The notes under the pieces were generated by a model that did not search any database, had not been told where the DNA came from, and was given only the letters and a program-made list of their open reading frames with translations. From Tragulus kanchil (lineage: Eukaryota > Chordata > Mammalia > Artiodactyla > Tragulidae): DNA of 64,000 nt. Positions within the stretch are counted from its first letter, which is position 1, and every line of letters starts with the position of its first letter. The stretch covers positions 175,013,479 to 175,077,478 of the forward strand of contig JAIOJX010000032.1 of assembly GCA_022376925.1 (NCBI GenBank). The letters run 5' to 3'. Position numbers and translations under genes: made by a program. Below, piece by piece: positions 34,026-45,914 of the stretch.

Positions 34026-35373
34026 AGACATCTTCTATTTCGGAGGCTGAAGCAAGGGCTGGTTTGTGTTGAAGTCAGGGTTAAGTGCGGCTCGCCATCA
34101 GCCCTGGGCTGTCCTGACTCCTCACCCAGGGACGCTGATGACGCCACTTCCTCGCTCTGGGTCATAGGTAGCACCCCATTACCTCCAGCCCTGCTCTCTG
34201 TCAGGGACCACTGTCCTGAGTTTCCACTGTGACTGAGAGCCCTGCACTGGGGGGTTCCAGTCATGGCTCAAAGCACCCCGGCCTGGGCTCCCCAGCCAGT
34301 GACTCCTCTGAAGGCCCTGCTGGTTCTTGGGCCCCAGCCCGGCCTCGCCGGCACTTTCCCCGTAGGCTTACCCCCTGTCCTTTTGGATGCATGTCCACAG
34401 TCACTTTTCCACCCATGACTTCTGTGCTGTTTTCATCTCTTAATTTGAATCCTGCACTCTCCCCCCACCCCCTATCTTTCCAGGTCTCTCTGGGCTCACA
34501 TCTTTTGCATGAACTACTGTGATGTGTATCTTTCTAAAGCTGATTTTTATTAGTGCACTTTCCTGGCCAAAAGTCCTTCATGGCTCCCTTTGCTAACAGG
34601 AGGATGTTAGTCCCGTCCTGTGGGAGTCATGGTTCTCAACGGCTGGGCTGTCAGCCTCCTTCTGAAGTGTGAACCCCTCCCTTTTCAGCTCGGCTTCCCC
34701 CTGGCTGCAGAAGGAGGCCTGGGCCCTCAACGATCCCCTTGTGTGACCAGCCCCATGATGGAATGAGTGGGTGAAAGAGCTCTGATGTCCAGACCCCCAG
34801 TTCCTCCATCTGCACCCTCTGCTGTCCCTGGAACGTGCACCCCCACAGTCCCACCTAAGCCCCACCCAAAGGTCACCCTGCCCAGAGCCATGTGCCCCTG
34901 AAAGCAGGGGGCGTGTTTGACCTCTCTAACAAGCGCTAGCTTCTCTGCCTTAAAAGTCTTGCTATTTAGGATAAAACAAAGAATAATGGGGGTCATCGCT
35001 GTGCAGCAGGTGCAGTCAGGGTCTCTCACCAACAGCATCTTGGTGTCAACACAACTCCCTGGTTCAAAACCACACAAACAGCTCCCACTCCGCTTTATAA
35101 AGAAGAAGATGAAGGTTCAGAGCTCTTCACAGATTTGCTCAAGGGCAAGAGAGCTGGGGTGGTGCCCCCTTAAGAGCACCACACAAGCATCCACGTGGCT
35201 GACTCAGTGTCCACATCTGCTACAGCCACAAGCTCTGGGCTTGGAAAGGCCACCAGTCGACCCATTCATCCGTTCATCCTTCCCAGCCATCCCTCCATTT
35301 ATTTGTGAAGGAATGCACAAATCAGCTCAGTGAATGAATGCACTTACTCACTCAAGAAATATTGAGTATTCTT
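34026..35373. other. Unique intergenic sequence with L2/MIR-like traces
   Basis: 34500-34620 (tctaaagctgatttttatta, aagtccttcatggctccctt) resembles L2; 35080-35170 faintly resembles MIR. 35260-35373 is rich in catt/gaatg units and ends ctcactcaagaaatattgag. No gene recognised; the 138-codon + frame (34917-35333) has no family features. Confidence 0.5.
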
Positions 35374-35381
35374 CAGGGTAT

Positions 35382-35693
35382 TAGGAGATCAAACCAATCC
35401 ATCGTAAAGGAAGTCAACCCTGAATATTCATTGGAAGGACTGATGCTGAAGCTGAAGCTCCGATACTTTGGCCACCTGATGGGAAGAGCCGACTCACTGG
35501 AAAAGAGCCTGATATTGGGGATAAAAAGAAGGCAGAAAGAGAAGGGGACGACAGGGGATGAGATGGATGGCATCACTGACTCAATGGAAATGAGCCTGAG
35601 CAGGCTCCGGGAGACGGTGAAGGACAGGGAAGCCTGGCGTGCCGCAGTCCATGGGGTCATGAAGGGTCAGGCATGACTGAACTGAACTGAACT
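35382..35693 (+). mobile_element. BovB 3' end with tail and TSD
   Basis: ggagatcaaaccaatccatc through gaagctccgatactttggcc, catcactgactcaatggaaa, ggaagcctggcgtgccgcag to the BovB tail tgaactgaactgaact. Short direct repeat cagggtat at 35374-35381 and 35694-35701. A relatively young copy. Confidence 0.93.
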
Positions 35694-35701
35694 CAGGGTA
35701 T

Positions 35702-36504
35702 CAGAGGTTCTCAGCAAAAGATTTTCTGCTGCCCTTTGTTGAGAGAAGGAAATGAATACATCTAGATCCCCGGTCTACTGAATTTGGACCTAAGTAACTG
35801 GAAAATAACCTTTGAATTTTAGAGCCACAGCATGGTAAGCCTGGAAGGGACAGGCTCCAGGGTCCTCATGTCACAGATGACGCAGTGGGCCCAGCCCAGG
35901 CCAGGGCTGTGCTGGGGGGTGCCCCGCAGCCGGTGACCATGTCTGGCCTCATCCCAGCTGCCTTCAGACGGACAGCTCACGGTTGTACTTTCACAAAATA
36001 GCTGCTCTTCATGGGATCTCCAGAACATTTAGGCTTCGAGAGCATGTGGGCTTTCAGCAAGATTTAGGCTTAGAGATGTTGATAAAAAGAGAAGAGAACA
36101 GAGTCCTTACCAAGTCCTCTTGTCTCTTTTACTGTGAGGGAGGCATCTTGGTTCCATTTCACAGAAGGAACCTTGAAACCCAGAGAGAGCAAGTGACCCG
36201 GCCCCAGGCGCACAGGGACTTCGAGCCTGTAGGTGGGGCCGCCCAGCAGGGAGGCGAGTGTGCCCGAGACATGGAGGGCCTGTGTGCGGCACTTGTGTGG
36301 CCTGTGAGGAGTGACACCCACCGAGGGCTGCGCAGAGAGTCAGAGCCCGTTGCTGGCTGGAATGACTATTGCTGTGATCAGACAGAGCTTTGTTTCCAGA
36401 CCCAGACCTGCTGGCACTCCTTGGGTGAACTTGGAAATCCCTGAAGTCTCTGATCCTTGGAGCCAAAATGTGTAAATCTGGGGCTGACAGGACCTCCTTC
36501 TCCC
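35702..36504. other. Unique sequence with MIR piece (copy at 36794-37597)
   Basis: 36140-36240 resembles the MIR 3' part (tttcacagaaggaaccttga, aacccagagagagcaagtga). The 153-codon + frame and 119-codon - frame in both copies are mirror frames of the same sequence and are not called as genes. Confidence 0.5.
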
Positions 36505-36784
36505 GTCAACCCTGAATATTCATTGAAAGAACTAATGCTGAAGCTGAAGCTCCGATACTTTGGCCACCTGATGGGAAGAGCCGACTCACTGGAAAAGAGC
36601 CTGATATTGGGGATAAAAAGAAGGCAGAAAGAGAAGGGGACGACAGGGGATGAGATGGATGGCATCACTGACTCAATGGAAATGAGCCTGAGCAGGCTCC
36701 GGGAGACGGTGAAGGACAGGGAAGCCTGGCGTGCCGCAGTCCATGGGGTCACGAAGGGTCAGGCATGACTGAACTGAACTGAAC
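36505..36784 (+). mobile_element. BovB 3' end, second copy (duplication 10)
   Basis: 5'-cut copy of the element at 35382-35693. The cut is the duplication junction, not a retrotransposition truncation. Confidence 0.9.
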
Positions 36785-37597
36785 TCAGGGTATCAGAGGT
36801 TCTCAGCAAAAGATTTTCTGCTGCCCTTTGTTGAGAGAAGGAAATGAATACATCTAGATCCCCGGTCTACTGAATTTGGACCTAAGTAACTGGAAAATAA
36901 CCTTTGAATTTTAGAGCCACAGCATGGTAAGCCTGGAAGGGACAGGCTCCAGGGTCCTCATGTCACAGATGACCGCAGTGGGCCCAGCCCAGGCCAGGGC
37001 TGTGCTGGGGGGTGCCCCGCAGCCGGTGACCATGTCTGGCCTCATCCCAGCTGCCTTCAGACGGACAGCTCACGGTTGTACTTTCACAAAATAGCTGCTC
37101 TTCATGGGATCTCCAGAACATTTAGGCTTCGAGAGCATGTGGGCTTTCAGCAAGATTTAGGCTTAGAGATGTTGATAAAAAGAGAAGAGAACAGAGTCCT
37201 TACCAAGTCCTCTTGTCTCTTTTACTGTGAGGGAGGCATCTTGGTTCCATTTCACAGAAGGAACCTTGAAACCCAGAGAGAGCAAGTGACCCGGCCCCAG
37301 GCGCACAGGGACTTCGAGCCTGTAGGTGGGGCCGCCCAGCAGGGAGGCGAGTGTGCCCGAGACATGGAGGGCCTGTGTGCGGCACTTGTGTGGCCTGTGA
37401 GGAGTGACACCCACCGAGGGCTGCGCAGAGAGTCAGAGCCCGTTGCTGGCTGGAATGACTATTGCTGTGATCAGACAGAGCTTTGTTTCCAGACCCAGAC
37501 CTGCTGGCACTCCTTGGGTGAACTTGGAAATCCCTGAAGTCTCTGATCCTTGGAGCCAAAATGTGTAAATCTGGGGCTGACAGGACCTCCTTCTCCC

Positions 37598-38700
37598 AGA
37601 TGCTGGTGTTAAGGGTCTCCTGTCCTGCTCAACCAGCGTGAACTGCTCTTTGAAATCTCTGTCTCCCTGAAGAGGTTGTGAGAATAAAAAGAAGAGGAAA
37701 TGGGGTTTGGATGCTGAAGGTAGAGGATGGGGACCAGGAGCCGGTGGGTAGCCCCTGGTGATTCGAGCTTTTGGCAGTTTCCCCTGAGCTTTTCTGGAAG
37801 TGCTGGCCCACACCTGGTGTCCCTGTGGCCTTGTCTGGTGGGCGTTGCAACGCGGGCATGGAGCGAGGGACGGTGCTGTCCTGGGAGGGCCACCTGAGTC
37901 ATGGGAGCCAGCGAAGCTCTCCGGGAGTGTCCCGCAGGCGGGCAGGGCCTGGACGGCGGCAGCGGTGGTTAGTCAGAGGCCTGAAGGGAAGGACCTTGCT
38001 CTGCAAGTAACACCTGGCAGGAGTGTTCCTGGCCTACCTTGGGACACACCTGGCGATCTCTGAGTGCCCAGCAGAGACTGGAGCTTCTGCTGGGGCCTGG
38101 CAGGAGGGGCCCAGGCACAGCGGGGACTCCTGAGGCCTCGGGGCTCCTAGGAAGCGGGCACACGGGTGCTCCCCCTTGTTTCACGACCCATTTGATTGGG
38201 TGCACCTGGGCAAGTCTGGGCCTTAGGGTTTCCGTCCGTAAAGCAAGCGACATGCCTTGGCCTCTAACACCCACATCAAGTTTAAGTTCCTCTGTGTCGG
38301 GCTCCTGGCTCCTTATTCAGGCCAGAGAACAGTGCATGGTGGACCCCCAGCAGCTGTGATGTGAACAGATGAATGAATGAATGAATGGACTGTGGATCAA
38401 AGGGCCTCTCCCTCTCTTCTCTCCCACCCACAGGATGTTCTGCGTGGGGTCAGCTCAGAGCAGTCACCTGTCAAGACACGGTGGCCGCCTGGCCCAGCTC
38501 AGAGACGCTCTCGCCGAGGCTCAGGTTGGTGGATTTGAGCAAACCCATTAAAGGCCTTTGTGTGTTTAGCATTTCTGCACTCAAAATGCTTACGGAGGCA
38601 GGGTAATCTTTTGAAATCAGACACGTCTTGTTGGTTAATGTTGGTGTAAGTTATTTTTGGAGATGGGGCCTGTACATGGCGGCCAGAGATCACGGGTAAA
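37598..38700. other. GC-rich unique intergenic sequence
   Basis: No element recognised apart from a short (GAAT)n array at 38368-38386. Frames of up to 126 codons lie on both strands and are not supported. Confidence 0.5.
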
Positions 38701-38720
38701 GGCGAGTTACCCATACGTGA

Positions 38721-38860
38721 GGTTACATCTAATTACCTGCAAAACCCTCCTCTGTTGAGTGAAAAAGGCAGTTTTCATCAGCCCTGCATTAATTACGGCT
38801 GCTGAGAGCTGTAATTGGCAAAAGCATGCTTTTAGCTCATGACTCAAGGCTGACTCAACA
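38721..38860. promoter_or_regulatory. Candidate enhancer: twin AP-1 sites, homeodomain cores
   Basis: Single-copy sequence with TAATTAC-type cores (38730-38736 and 38789-38796), gtaattgg (38811-38818), a perfect 14-bp palindrome aaaagcatgctttt (38820-38833) and two perfect TGACTCA sites at 38840-38846 and 38851-38857, 11 bp apart. No transposon sequence is recognised. Function is inferred from motif density only. Confidence 0.35.
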
Positions 38861-39825
38861 TTGGGGACCGTGCTTTCCATGGCCCCAAGCTGGGCTCTGT
38901 GTTTTCCTGGAAACGCCTAAGTTGTTTGCCAAGCCCTTTGACTGGGTCTGTGGAGCTTCTGGGAGGCTCAGCACCCAGATTTGAGCCCCTGGCTTCCTGG
39001 CTGTGGGCAGAGGGTGGGGAGGTGACCCTGGATGTGTGCTTCCACAGTGACCACTCATCCATCTGAAGACGCCTTTGGGAGGATGAGTAAAGGCACTGCA
39101 TTCTAAGCGGTGGGGCTGAGATCTGCAGCCGGCTTTTGAGCTTCCTCTTCTCTCGCCCTGTAGGGGCCTCGCTCAAGTCACCTGCAGAGCTCGGGGGTGG
39201 ATGGGGTCCTAGGAGTGAAACGGTCTCGGGAGGATGGATCTTGTTTCATTTAAGCCTTGGCCAATGCTGCTCAGGACTAAACACATTTCTGGTTCCATCT
39301 GAAGGCTTTCAAGGACGTGCCAGGTTATAAAGTAGGAAGGACTTTCTGGGTGGGGAGAAAGGACTTGGTCATAAATCCTGGCCTCGCTCCTGGATGGATT
39401 GACTGATCATCCACTCCTGTCTCTGAGACAAACAGCTTCCCATATTGTTTATCTTCTCACCCGCGACTGTCTCTGTTCTTGAGTTGCCTCCCAGGACTGA
39501 CCTCAGAATGACTGCTCGGAAGGCTTCTGGGCACCCTGCATGTGGGTGTGATGCAAGATGCCTGGAAGGCTCCCCCCGCCCACAAGCCCAGCCCCTAGAA
39601 ACATCCACTTCCCTCCCGGCCACTTGGTTCTCTGAGGCTGACAAACCATGTCTGAGCTGTCACCCTTTTTCGGCTCCATTCCTGGAGGTGGGACTCATTG
39701 AACAGGTGAGGAACCCAGGTTCAAAATGGCAAAGTGACTTTTACACACCAGGATGACAGGCCAGGTTCTGGTTGGTCCAGACCTGCCGTGGACTTTCTCG
39801 AAAGAAGGAGGTGAGGATTCCGGTT
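38861..39825. other. Unique intergenic sequence
   Basis: No gene or repeat recognised. The 103- and 110-codon frames are unsupported. Confidence 0.5.
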
Positions 39826-39913
39826 AAATGTGCACTCGCTCAGCTGTGTCTAACGCTTTGTGACCCCATTGCTGCAGCATGCCAGGTGTCCCTGTCCTTC
39901 ACCATCTCTGGTG
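39826..39913 (-). mobile_element. Short Bov-tA/BovB-like 3' fragment, antisense
   Basis: gtgcactcgctcagctgtgt, ctaacgctttgtgacccca and ccctgtccttcaccatctct are the terminal sequence shared by Bov-tA and BovB. Confidence 0.75.
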
Positions 39914-41975
39914 AACTGGTCAGTACCCTTCTGTGGGGGTCCAGGGCACACGATGGCCTGAATGTGACAACAGTAAGCTGCTCTCCAGGTGGCGAGTCCA
40001 TGCTTAACTCTTGACATCCATGAGCTCATTTTTTCTCCTTCCTGGGCACTCGAGGGGCTGGTTTTATTTTTCCATCTTTTCAGATGAGTAAACTGAGGCA
40101 GAGAGAGAAGTTAGGCATCCCGTTCACAATGATGCAGCCTGGATGTTCAGGATGGTGCAGCTCCTTGTGGTCCAGCCTGACCAGAACCCCTCTAGGAGCA
40201 GGTTCCTTGCAGCAGCCACTCCTGCCCGCCGCTGTGGTGGGCTCGCCCGCCATGTGTGTGCCCTGAAGGACGGGGTCGGGGTCTAGGGCCAGGGAGGCAG
40301 AGGTGAGGCAGACGCCACCTGCTTGGGGATTTACAAGGCACACCAGCACTTTAAGGACCTGTAAAAGGTCTGCCGTCATTCATGGAGTGAACTTTGTCCA
40401 ATTCTCCAGTTCTCCAACTTGTCTGACCATGGTAAATCTTCTTTTTTCATATTCCCTCTCCTCTTCCTTTTCCCTTCATGGCTCTTCTGTTTGCTCTCTC
40501 CTTTCTCCATCTCCCTGTGCATCTCTGTGCCTGTCTGTACCTCTCTCTCGTCCAAGTCACCAGAGACCATTGACTCTTGGGGAAACAGGGCCTTGGGATG
40601 CTGAGGAGGCAGCTCAGATGCTGCCATCTGAACAGGTGCTCATCCCGGCACCCGCTGGGGCCAGGTGTGGGGAAGTCTCACCCTCCCTGCCGACAACCAG
40701 CACTGGGGCTCCATCACCGTCCTCATCTCCGCGAGCGCTCAGGGGCTCCCGGAGCTCTTGGCGGACTGAGGTGCCCATGCTCCCAAGGCTGGTGGTCTGC
40801 ACCTGCCCCTGGGGTTCGGCCTCCTCCCCGCCCCTCCCCGTCATGACACTTCTGACGTGTTGGCAGGATCCACGTTTGGCTGATGTTACATTTTCCGGTT
40901 TCGGCTGACCGCTGGCCTCTGGGGACCCCTCCCTCGGCGTCAGCTCTTTGGCCTGGGGTTGAGACCTGTCTGCGCGGTTGCATGAGGCCGGGTGAGAGGA
41001 GGAGGCCCAGGGTGATGGTTCATCTCCATACGAATGAACCGGCCAGTCGGCACTTGCATCCGTCTAGGCCCTCTGCCTGGCAACAGGAAAGACGGGATCC
41101 TCCGTGATTGCCTTCTTGTCTTGCTCTCTGGTCAGAGCCGTTCCTGTCAGAGTGACATATTGCTCCCTGACACAATGGCCATTGCAACACTTTTACTTTA
41201 TTATTTTTTTTTAAAGATTTTGAATGCTGAGAAATGCTCCGTTTCTTTGACATACCTTTGGTTGACTGTGATGTTTAATTCTCATCCCCAAGAGACAACC
41301 TTGCTCATCCTTTCCTCTGGCTGCCAGACCTGTTGTTTTTAACGTAACCTTTCTCTGAGGATCTTAAAACAACTTTTAACCAAACAGTGATGATTCATTT
41401 CTGGATGGGACGGCAGAACGAAAAGATTAAGCTTTTCAGTTCCTCCTGGACCAACACCCTTTTATCTCCTCATCTGCTTCCCTTTCTTCCTCACCTACCC
41501 CACCCACCTTCCCCTGGCCTCCTCTCCAAGCCTCAGCTAGCAGGCGGGTGGGGCCACTTGGTCGAGGGCACTGTTGTGGGTGGTCCTGACGGTGAGAGCA
41601 TTTGTTGTCTGCATCTCCAGCTCTGGGCAGATGGGCTGTTGACATCAGTGGGCACATCTTCCTAGGAGATCTCAAAGCCTCAGAGACTCAACTGTTGAAG
41701 GCAAATTACAAGGGGAAAAAAAAAAAAGGAGGCAACATATTCCAAGGGGAGAAATGCGGACAGGATCATCTGAGCTCACTCTCCAGTGTTCAGATCCTAT
41801 GACCTCAGTCTTCCCAGATCATCAGGGTTTGCTCTTGGTGAGTGGGAGTCACACAGCAGAGAGGAAGGAAGACAATTAATGTTTTCTGAGAGCTTTCCCG
41901 GAGCCACGTGCTTTTCTCGTGGCCATAGACGTTGTCACTCTGGGCCAATAATAACAACGATGAGGCCAGCAAGCA
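39914..41975. other. Unique sequence with a MIR trace
   Basis: 40065-40160 resembles MIR (cagatgagtaaactgaggca). 40430-40560 is CT-rich. A 201-codon + frame at 40303-40908 crosses the CT-rich tract and is Ser/Pro-rich; I regard it as compositional. 41210-41420 is AT-rich without a recognised element. Confidence 0.5.
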
Positions 41976-42212
41976 TATACAAGGGCACGTTATGCTGGAA
42001 ATCATTCCCAGTGCGTTGCATGTACTAACGAATTTAATTTTCACAGCAGTCTTCTCAAGTGGGAACTCTTAGTATCCGATGTTACAAGAGAGGGCTTCGG
42101 AGCACAGAGATGTTCCATAACTTGATGAGGGTTGCACAGCTCAAAGGTGATGGAGCCAGAAATCAAAACTTAATAGTCTGACTCCAGGGCCCATGCTTTC
42201 ATCCATTTCTTC
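41976..42212 (+). mobile_element. MIR SINE, near full length
   Basis: aatcattcccagtgcgttgc, tttaattttcacagcagtct, gttgcacagctcaaaggtga, gccagaaatcaaaacttaat, gtctgactccagggcccatg: the whole MIR order, from the tRNA-unrelated region to the 3' end. Confidence 0.85.
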
Positions 42213-42818
42213 AGTCTGCAGATTACTTAATAGGGAGAGGTTCCTCCTGACTGTGGTAGGTTCTGGGGACGGGGATGTGGACTAGGGGTGGGAGCTAGAC
42301 ATTGGGACCTGAGCTCTAATACTGGCATGAACACAGTTCTCCTGAATACGCCTTCGCAGGCTCAGGCCAGGGATGGCAGGTGGTGTCCCCAAGACACACA
42401 AGCAGACCCTTGTCCTGGGGAAGTGCCAGCCTGGGGCACACAGGAAGAGGACCAAAGGATAAATCTTAGGGGGACAGGGACAAACGGCTCTCAGTTATGC
42501 TGCTGCTGCTGGTGGACCATGTCTCAGTGAGGAGCTCCGGTTGATAAAATCAGAAAGTAGTTCTGTTTATTACACGAGAGACTCTATGTGGTCCTGGCTC
42601 CACGGGGGTCTTCTGACCCTTATTTATTCAGGTGGCCCTTGCTGACATTGTCCTAGCCAGCTAGCCAGGGAAGGGACAGGCCAGCTCGTGGGATGGAGCT
42701 GTCATGATGATAAGAGGCAGGCTTGGCCCCCGAGCGTGGACAGAGTGGACGGAGCCCTGTCTGGCCAGGCATGTTCTTGGCATGCGTGTTTCCATTTGCA
42801 TGTACTCGATTCCATCAG
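42213..42818. other. Unique intergenic sequence
   Basis: No gene or repeat recognised. Short ctgctgctgctg run at 42499-42510. Confidence 0.5.
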
Positions 42819-43006
42819 CTGGCTCAGTGGTAATACAGGAGCCCCAGGATACATGGGTTTGACCCCTGGGTTGGGGAGACCCCCTGGAGGAGGGCATGGC
42901 AACCCACTCCAGTAGTCTTGGGAGAATCCTCATGGACAGAAAAGCCTGGCATGGTACAGTCCACAAGGTTGCAGAGACATGACTCAGGTGACTTAGCACG
43001 CACACC
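42819..43006 (+). mobile_element. Bov-tA SINE
   Basis: ctggctcagtggtaatacag, catgggtttgacccctgggt, ggagggcatggcaacccact, catggacagaaaagcctggc, gacatgactcaggtgactta. Confidence 0.9.
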
Positions 43007-43775
43007 ATTGCATCTTATTCCATTTTCTTGTCCTCTTCTGGGCGACCCTGGACAGTGAAGGCTGATTTCTGTTCTCCCAAGTGGAAGCAGGGATGAAGTG
43101 GCCTGCAGTCCATGCGGGAGATGTGTGTGGAGTCAGGATTTGCATTTTCCTCTAGGTTGGCCTGGGTTATGCCTCTTGCTGGGCCTTTTGCTTTAAGCCC
43201 ATGGCTGCTTTCTCGCCCCCTGTCCCTCCCACTCTCCTCCATGTCTTTGGTGGCACAGGGTGGGTGAGGAGAGGAGGCCTCTTAGCCTGCAAACGCTTCT
43301 CCACTGCCACGACAGGAGGTCTGGATCCAGCTCGGCCTTGGAGCACGCCAAGTTTGGCATTGACTGCAGCAGCCGCCTTGGAGTCGAAATTCGGTTTCCT
43401 CTTGGAAAAAGGCTACTTCCTGATTGCTGGAGAAGGAGAAGAAAGTCTTTAAAAGGCTCTGGTGTTCCTGTTGGCTTCCAAAGTCTCAGCCTCCAGCATT
43501 GTGATGATTTAAGTGTCGATAGATTAAAAACATGTGGTCCGTGTTTCCCCTGAATTCAAAATCAGGTTGAACTTAAAGGAAAGTTTAAGCAAAGAAATGA
43601 GAGAAACAGTCTGGAGTTTACTCAATGCCCTGATTTCGAAAACTTGGCATGAGGTGTTTGCAGAGGACATGGGCCCTCCGAAAAATGTCTCCAGTTGACC
43701 CAGCAGGCAGAAGGGACTTGTGTGGGTCCTGAACCTTCCCCCAACCCCCTGCAACTGAACCGAGGTTGGTCTCCT
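43007..43775. other. Unique intergenic sequence
   Basis: No gene or repeat recognised. The 83- and 97-codon frames are in different registers over the same GC-rich stretch. Confidence 0.5.
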
Positions 43776-45914
43776 GCCTCTCTGAGCACAGGGAAGGCTG
43801 AAGGTGTGGGGAGAAAGAAAGTTTCATCTAGTTTTGTCTGAACCGTATAAACATCTGGCCAGTGAGCACGCACAGGGCATCTCCTAGGTGCTAGCTCGCC
43901 CGGTGGGTTTTCTTTAAGGTCCTCGTCTCAACCCTGTGCTCCGATCAGTGGAGTCCCTAACGGTCCCCCGCTCTCCACCTTGGCCCACAGCTGTTTCCTC
44001 TACCTGGCGTGCGCGGTCCCGGGCTTTATCCAGATCTTGTCCATTCAAACGCCGACAATACACACCACAGCGCTTTGGCCAGAATCTGTGCTCCATCAAC
44101 ACTTGGAGGGATGTCCAAGGACTCACAGAGAGCTGAGGCGCTGCCAGATCCAGGACTCGTGATGAAATCCATAACGGGTCCTTTTTAGACTCAGCCGGTC
44201 GAGCTGTGCGGAGGGATGCTGACGTTGGCGCCTGCCGCTAAGCTCCACCTCATCGCGTCGGGAGGGTTTTCTCCGGACCCTTCCCTCTCCTGCCTTGTTT
44301 AGCGAGCAATGATTTTTCTCTGAATAGAACGGGGAAAGGATTCCGCTTTCATGTGATTGGGAAGCAGAGGCCCACACAGACATCCACGGGGTTTATGGCC
44401 AAGCTCGGGAGGGAGGTGGTAAACTCGCTGGGGAGAGCCCTGCTCCCAACAGCTCGCTGGGAACGAGGCCTATAAATAGCTCCTGCCAATCAAAGCGTAA
44501 TGATTTCAATCTTCCCGCTGTATAAATAAACAGGGTTGTTCAGGAGTTCTTCTTGGCTGTAGTTTTGGCCAGTACGTCTCAAAGGCTTGCAGAGGAGCCA
44601 GCTGGCGTTTTCAGCAAGGGCAAAGGAGCTGGTCCTGGGGCGAGTGACTACCGTGTGCGCGGCCTCCTGGAAGACATTACACAGGTAATCCTGCAAAACC
44701 CTCCAGCCAAGCCAAGGGTCAGAATTGTCCCCACTCCACTTAGGAGGACGTGAAGGTCCAGAGATGGCAGGAAACATGCCACCGATCAGAGGCCAGGGCG
44801 CAGGGAAATGAATGCAAACCGCGGAACCGACCCCTTTTTAGGTTCCAAGAGATGCCGCCTCTCTGAGCACAGGGAAGGCTGAAGGTGTGGGGAGAAAGAA
44901 AGTTTCATCTAGTTTTGTCTGAACCGTATAAACATCTGGCCAGTGAGCACGCACAGGGCATCTCCTAGGTGCTAGCTCGCCCGGTGGGTTTTCTTTAAGG
45001 TCCTCGTCTCAACCCTGTGCTCCGATCAGTGGAGTCCCTAACGGTCCCCCGCTCTCCACCTTGGCCCACAGCTGTTTCCTCTACCTGGCGTGCGCGGTCC
45101 CGGGCTTTATCCAGATCTTGTCCATTCAAACGCCGACAATACACACCACAGCGCTTTGGCCAGAATCTGTGCTCCATCAACACTTGGAGGGATGTCCAAG
45201 GACTCACAGAGAGCTGAGGCGCTGCCAGATCCAGGACTCGTGATGAAATCCATAACGGGTCCTTTTTAGACTCAGCCGGTCGAGCTGTGCGGAGGGATGC
45301 TGACGTTGGCGCCTGCCGCTAAGCTCCACCTCATCGCGTCGGGAGGGTTTTCTCCGGACCCTTCCCTCTCCTGCCTTGTTTAGCGCGAGCAATGATTTTT
45401 CTCTGAATAGAACGGGGAAAGGATTCCGCTTTCATGTGATTGGGAAGCAGAGGCCCACACAGACATCCACGGGGTTTATGGCCAAGCTCGGGAGGGAGGT
45501 GGTAAACTCGCTGGGGAGAGCCCTGCTCCCAACAGCTCGCTGGGAACGAGGCCTATAAATAGCTCCTGCCAATCAAAGCGTAATGATTTCAATCTTCCCG
45601 CTGTATAAATAAACAGGGTTGTTCAGGAGTTCTTCTTGGCTGTAGTTTTGGCCAGTACGTCTCAAAGGCTTGCAGAGGAGCCAGCTGGCGTTTTCAGCAA
45701 GGGCAAAGGAGCTGGTCCTGGGGCGAGTGACTACCGTGTGCGCGGCCTCCTGGAAGACATTACACAGGTAATCCTGCAAAACCCTCCAGCCAAGCCAAGG
45801 GTCAGAATTGTCCCCACTCCACTTAGGAGGACGTGAAGGTCCAGAGATGGCAGGAAACATGCCACCGATCAGAGGCCAGGGCGCAGGGAAATGAATGCAA
45901 AACCCGGCGGAACC
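43776..45914. repeat. Tandem duplication 11 (period 1081, ~26-bp filler)
   Basis: Copy A 43776-44830, degraded or filler bases 44831-44856, copy B 44857-45914. Copy A decays at its end (gcaaaccgcggaaccg versus gcaaaacccggcggaacc), typical of a contig end. A 2-base indel at gtttagcgagc/gtttagcgcgagc. Confidence 0.94.
44440..44560. promoter_or_regulatory. Candidate regulatory cluster (MEF2, CCAAT, forkhead-like)
   Basis: Contains ctataaatag (44470-44479), a perfect MEF2 consensus, ccaatca (44486-44492), a CCAAT box, and ataaataaaca (44522-44532), forkhead-like, within 65 bp of non-repeat sequence. The same cluster appears in copy B (MEF2 at 45553-45562). The TATA-like cores could also be read as weak promoters. 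No transcript evidence. Confidence 0.35.

Larger units (their letters stand above)
35413..37597. repeat. Tandem duplication 10 (period ~1092)
   Basis: Copy A 35413-36504, copy B 36505-37597. Copy B starts inside the BovB, so its left flank is false. Differences: ggaaggactgatgctg/gaaagaactaatgctg right at the start of copy B, cagatgacgcag/cagatgaccgcag. Confidence 0.94.

Noticed and set aside
40303..40908. 201-codon + frame
   Set aside because: Spans a CT-rich tract; its composition follows the nucleotide bias and it has no recognisable motif.
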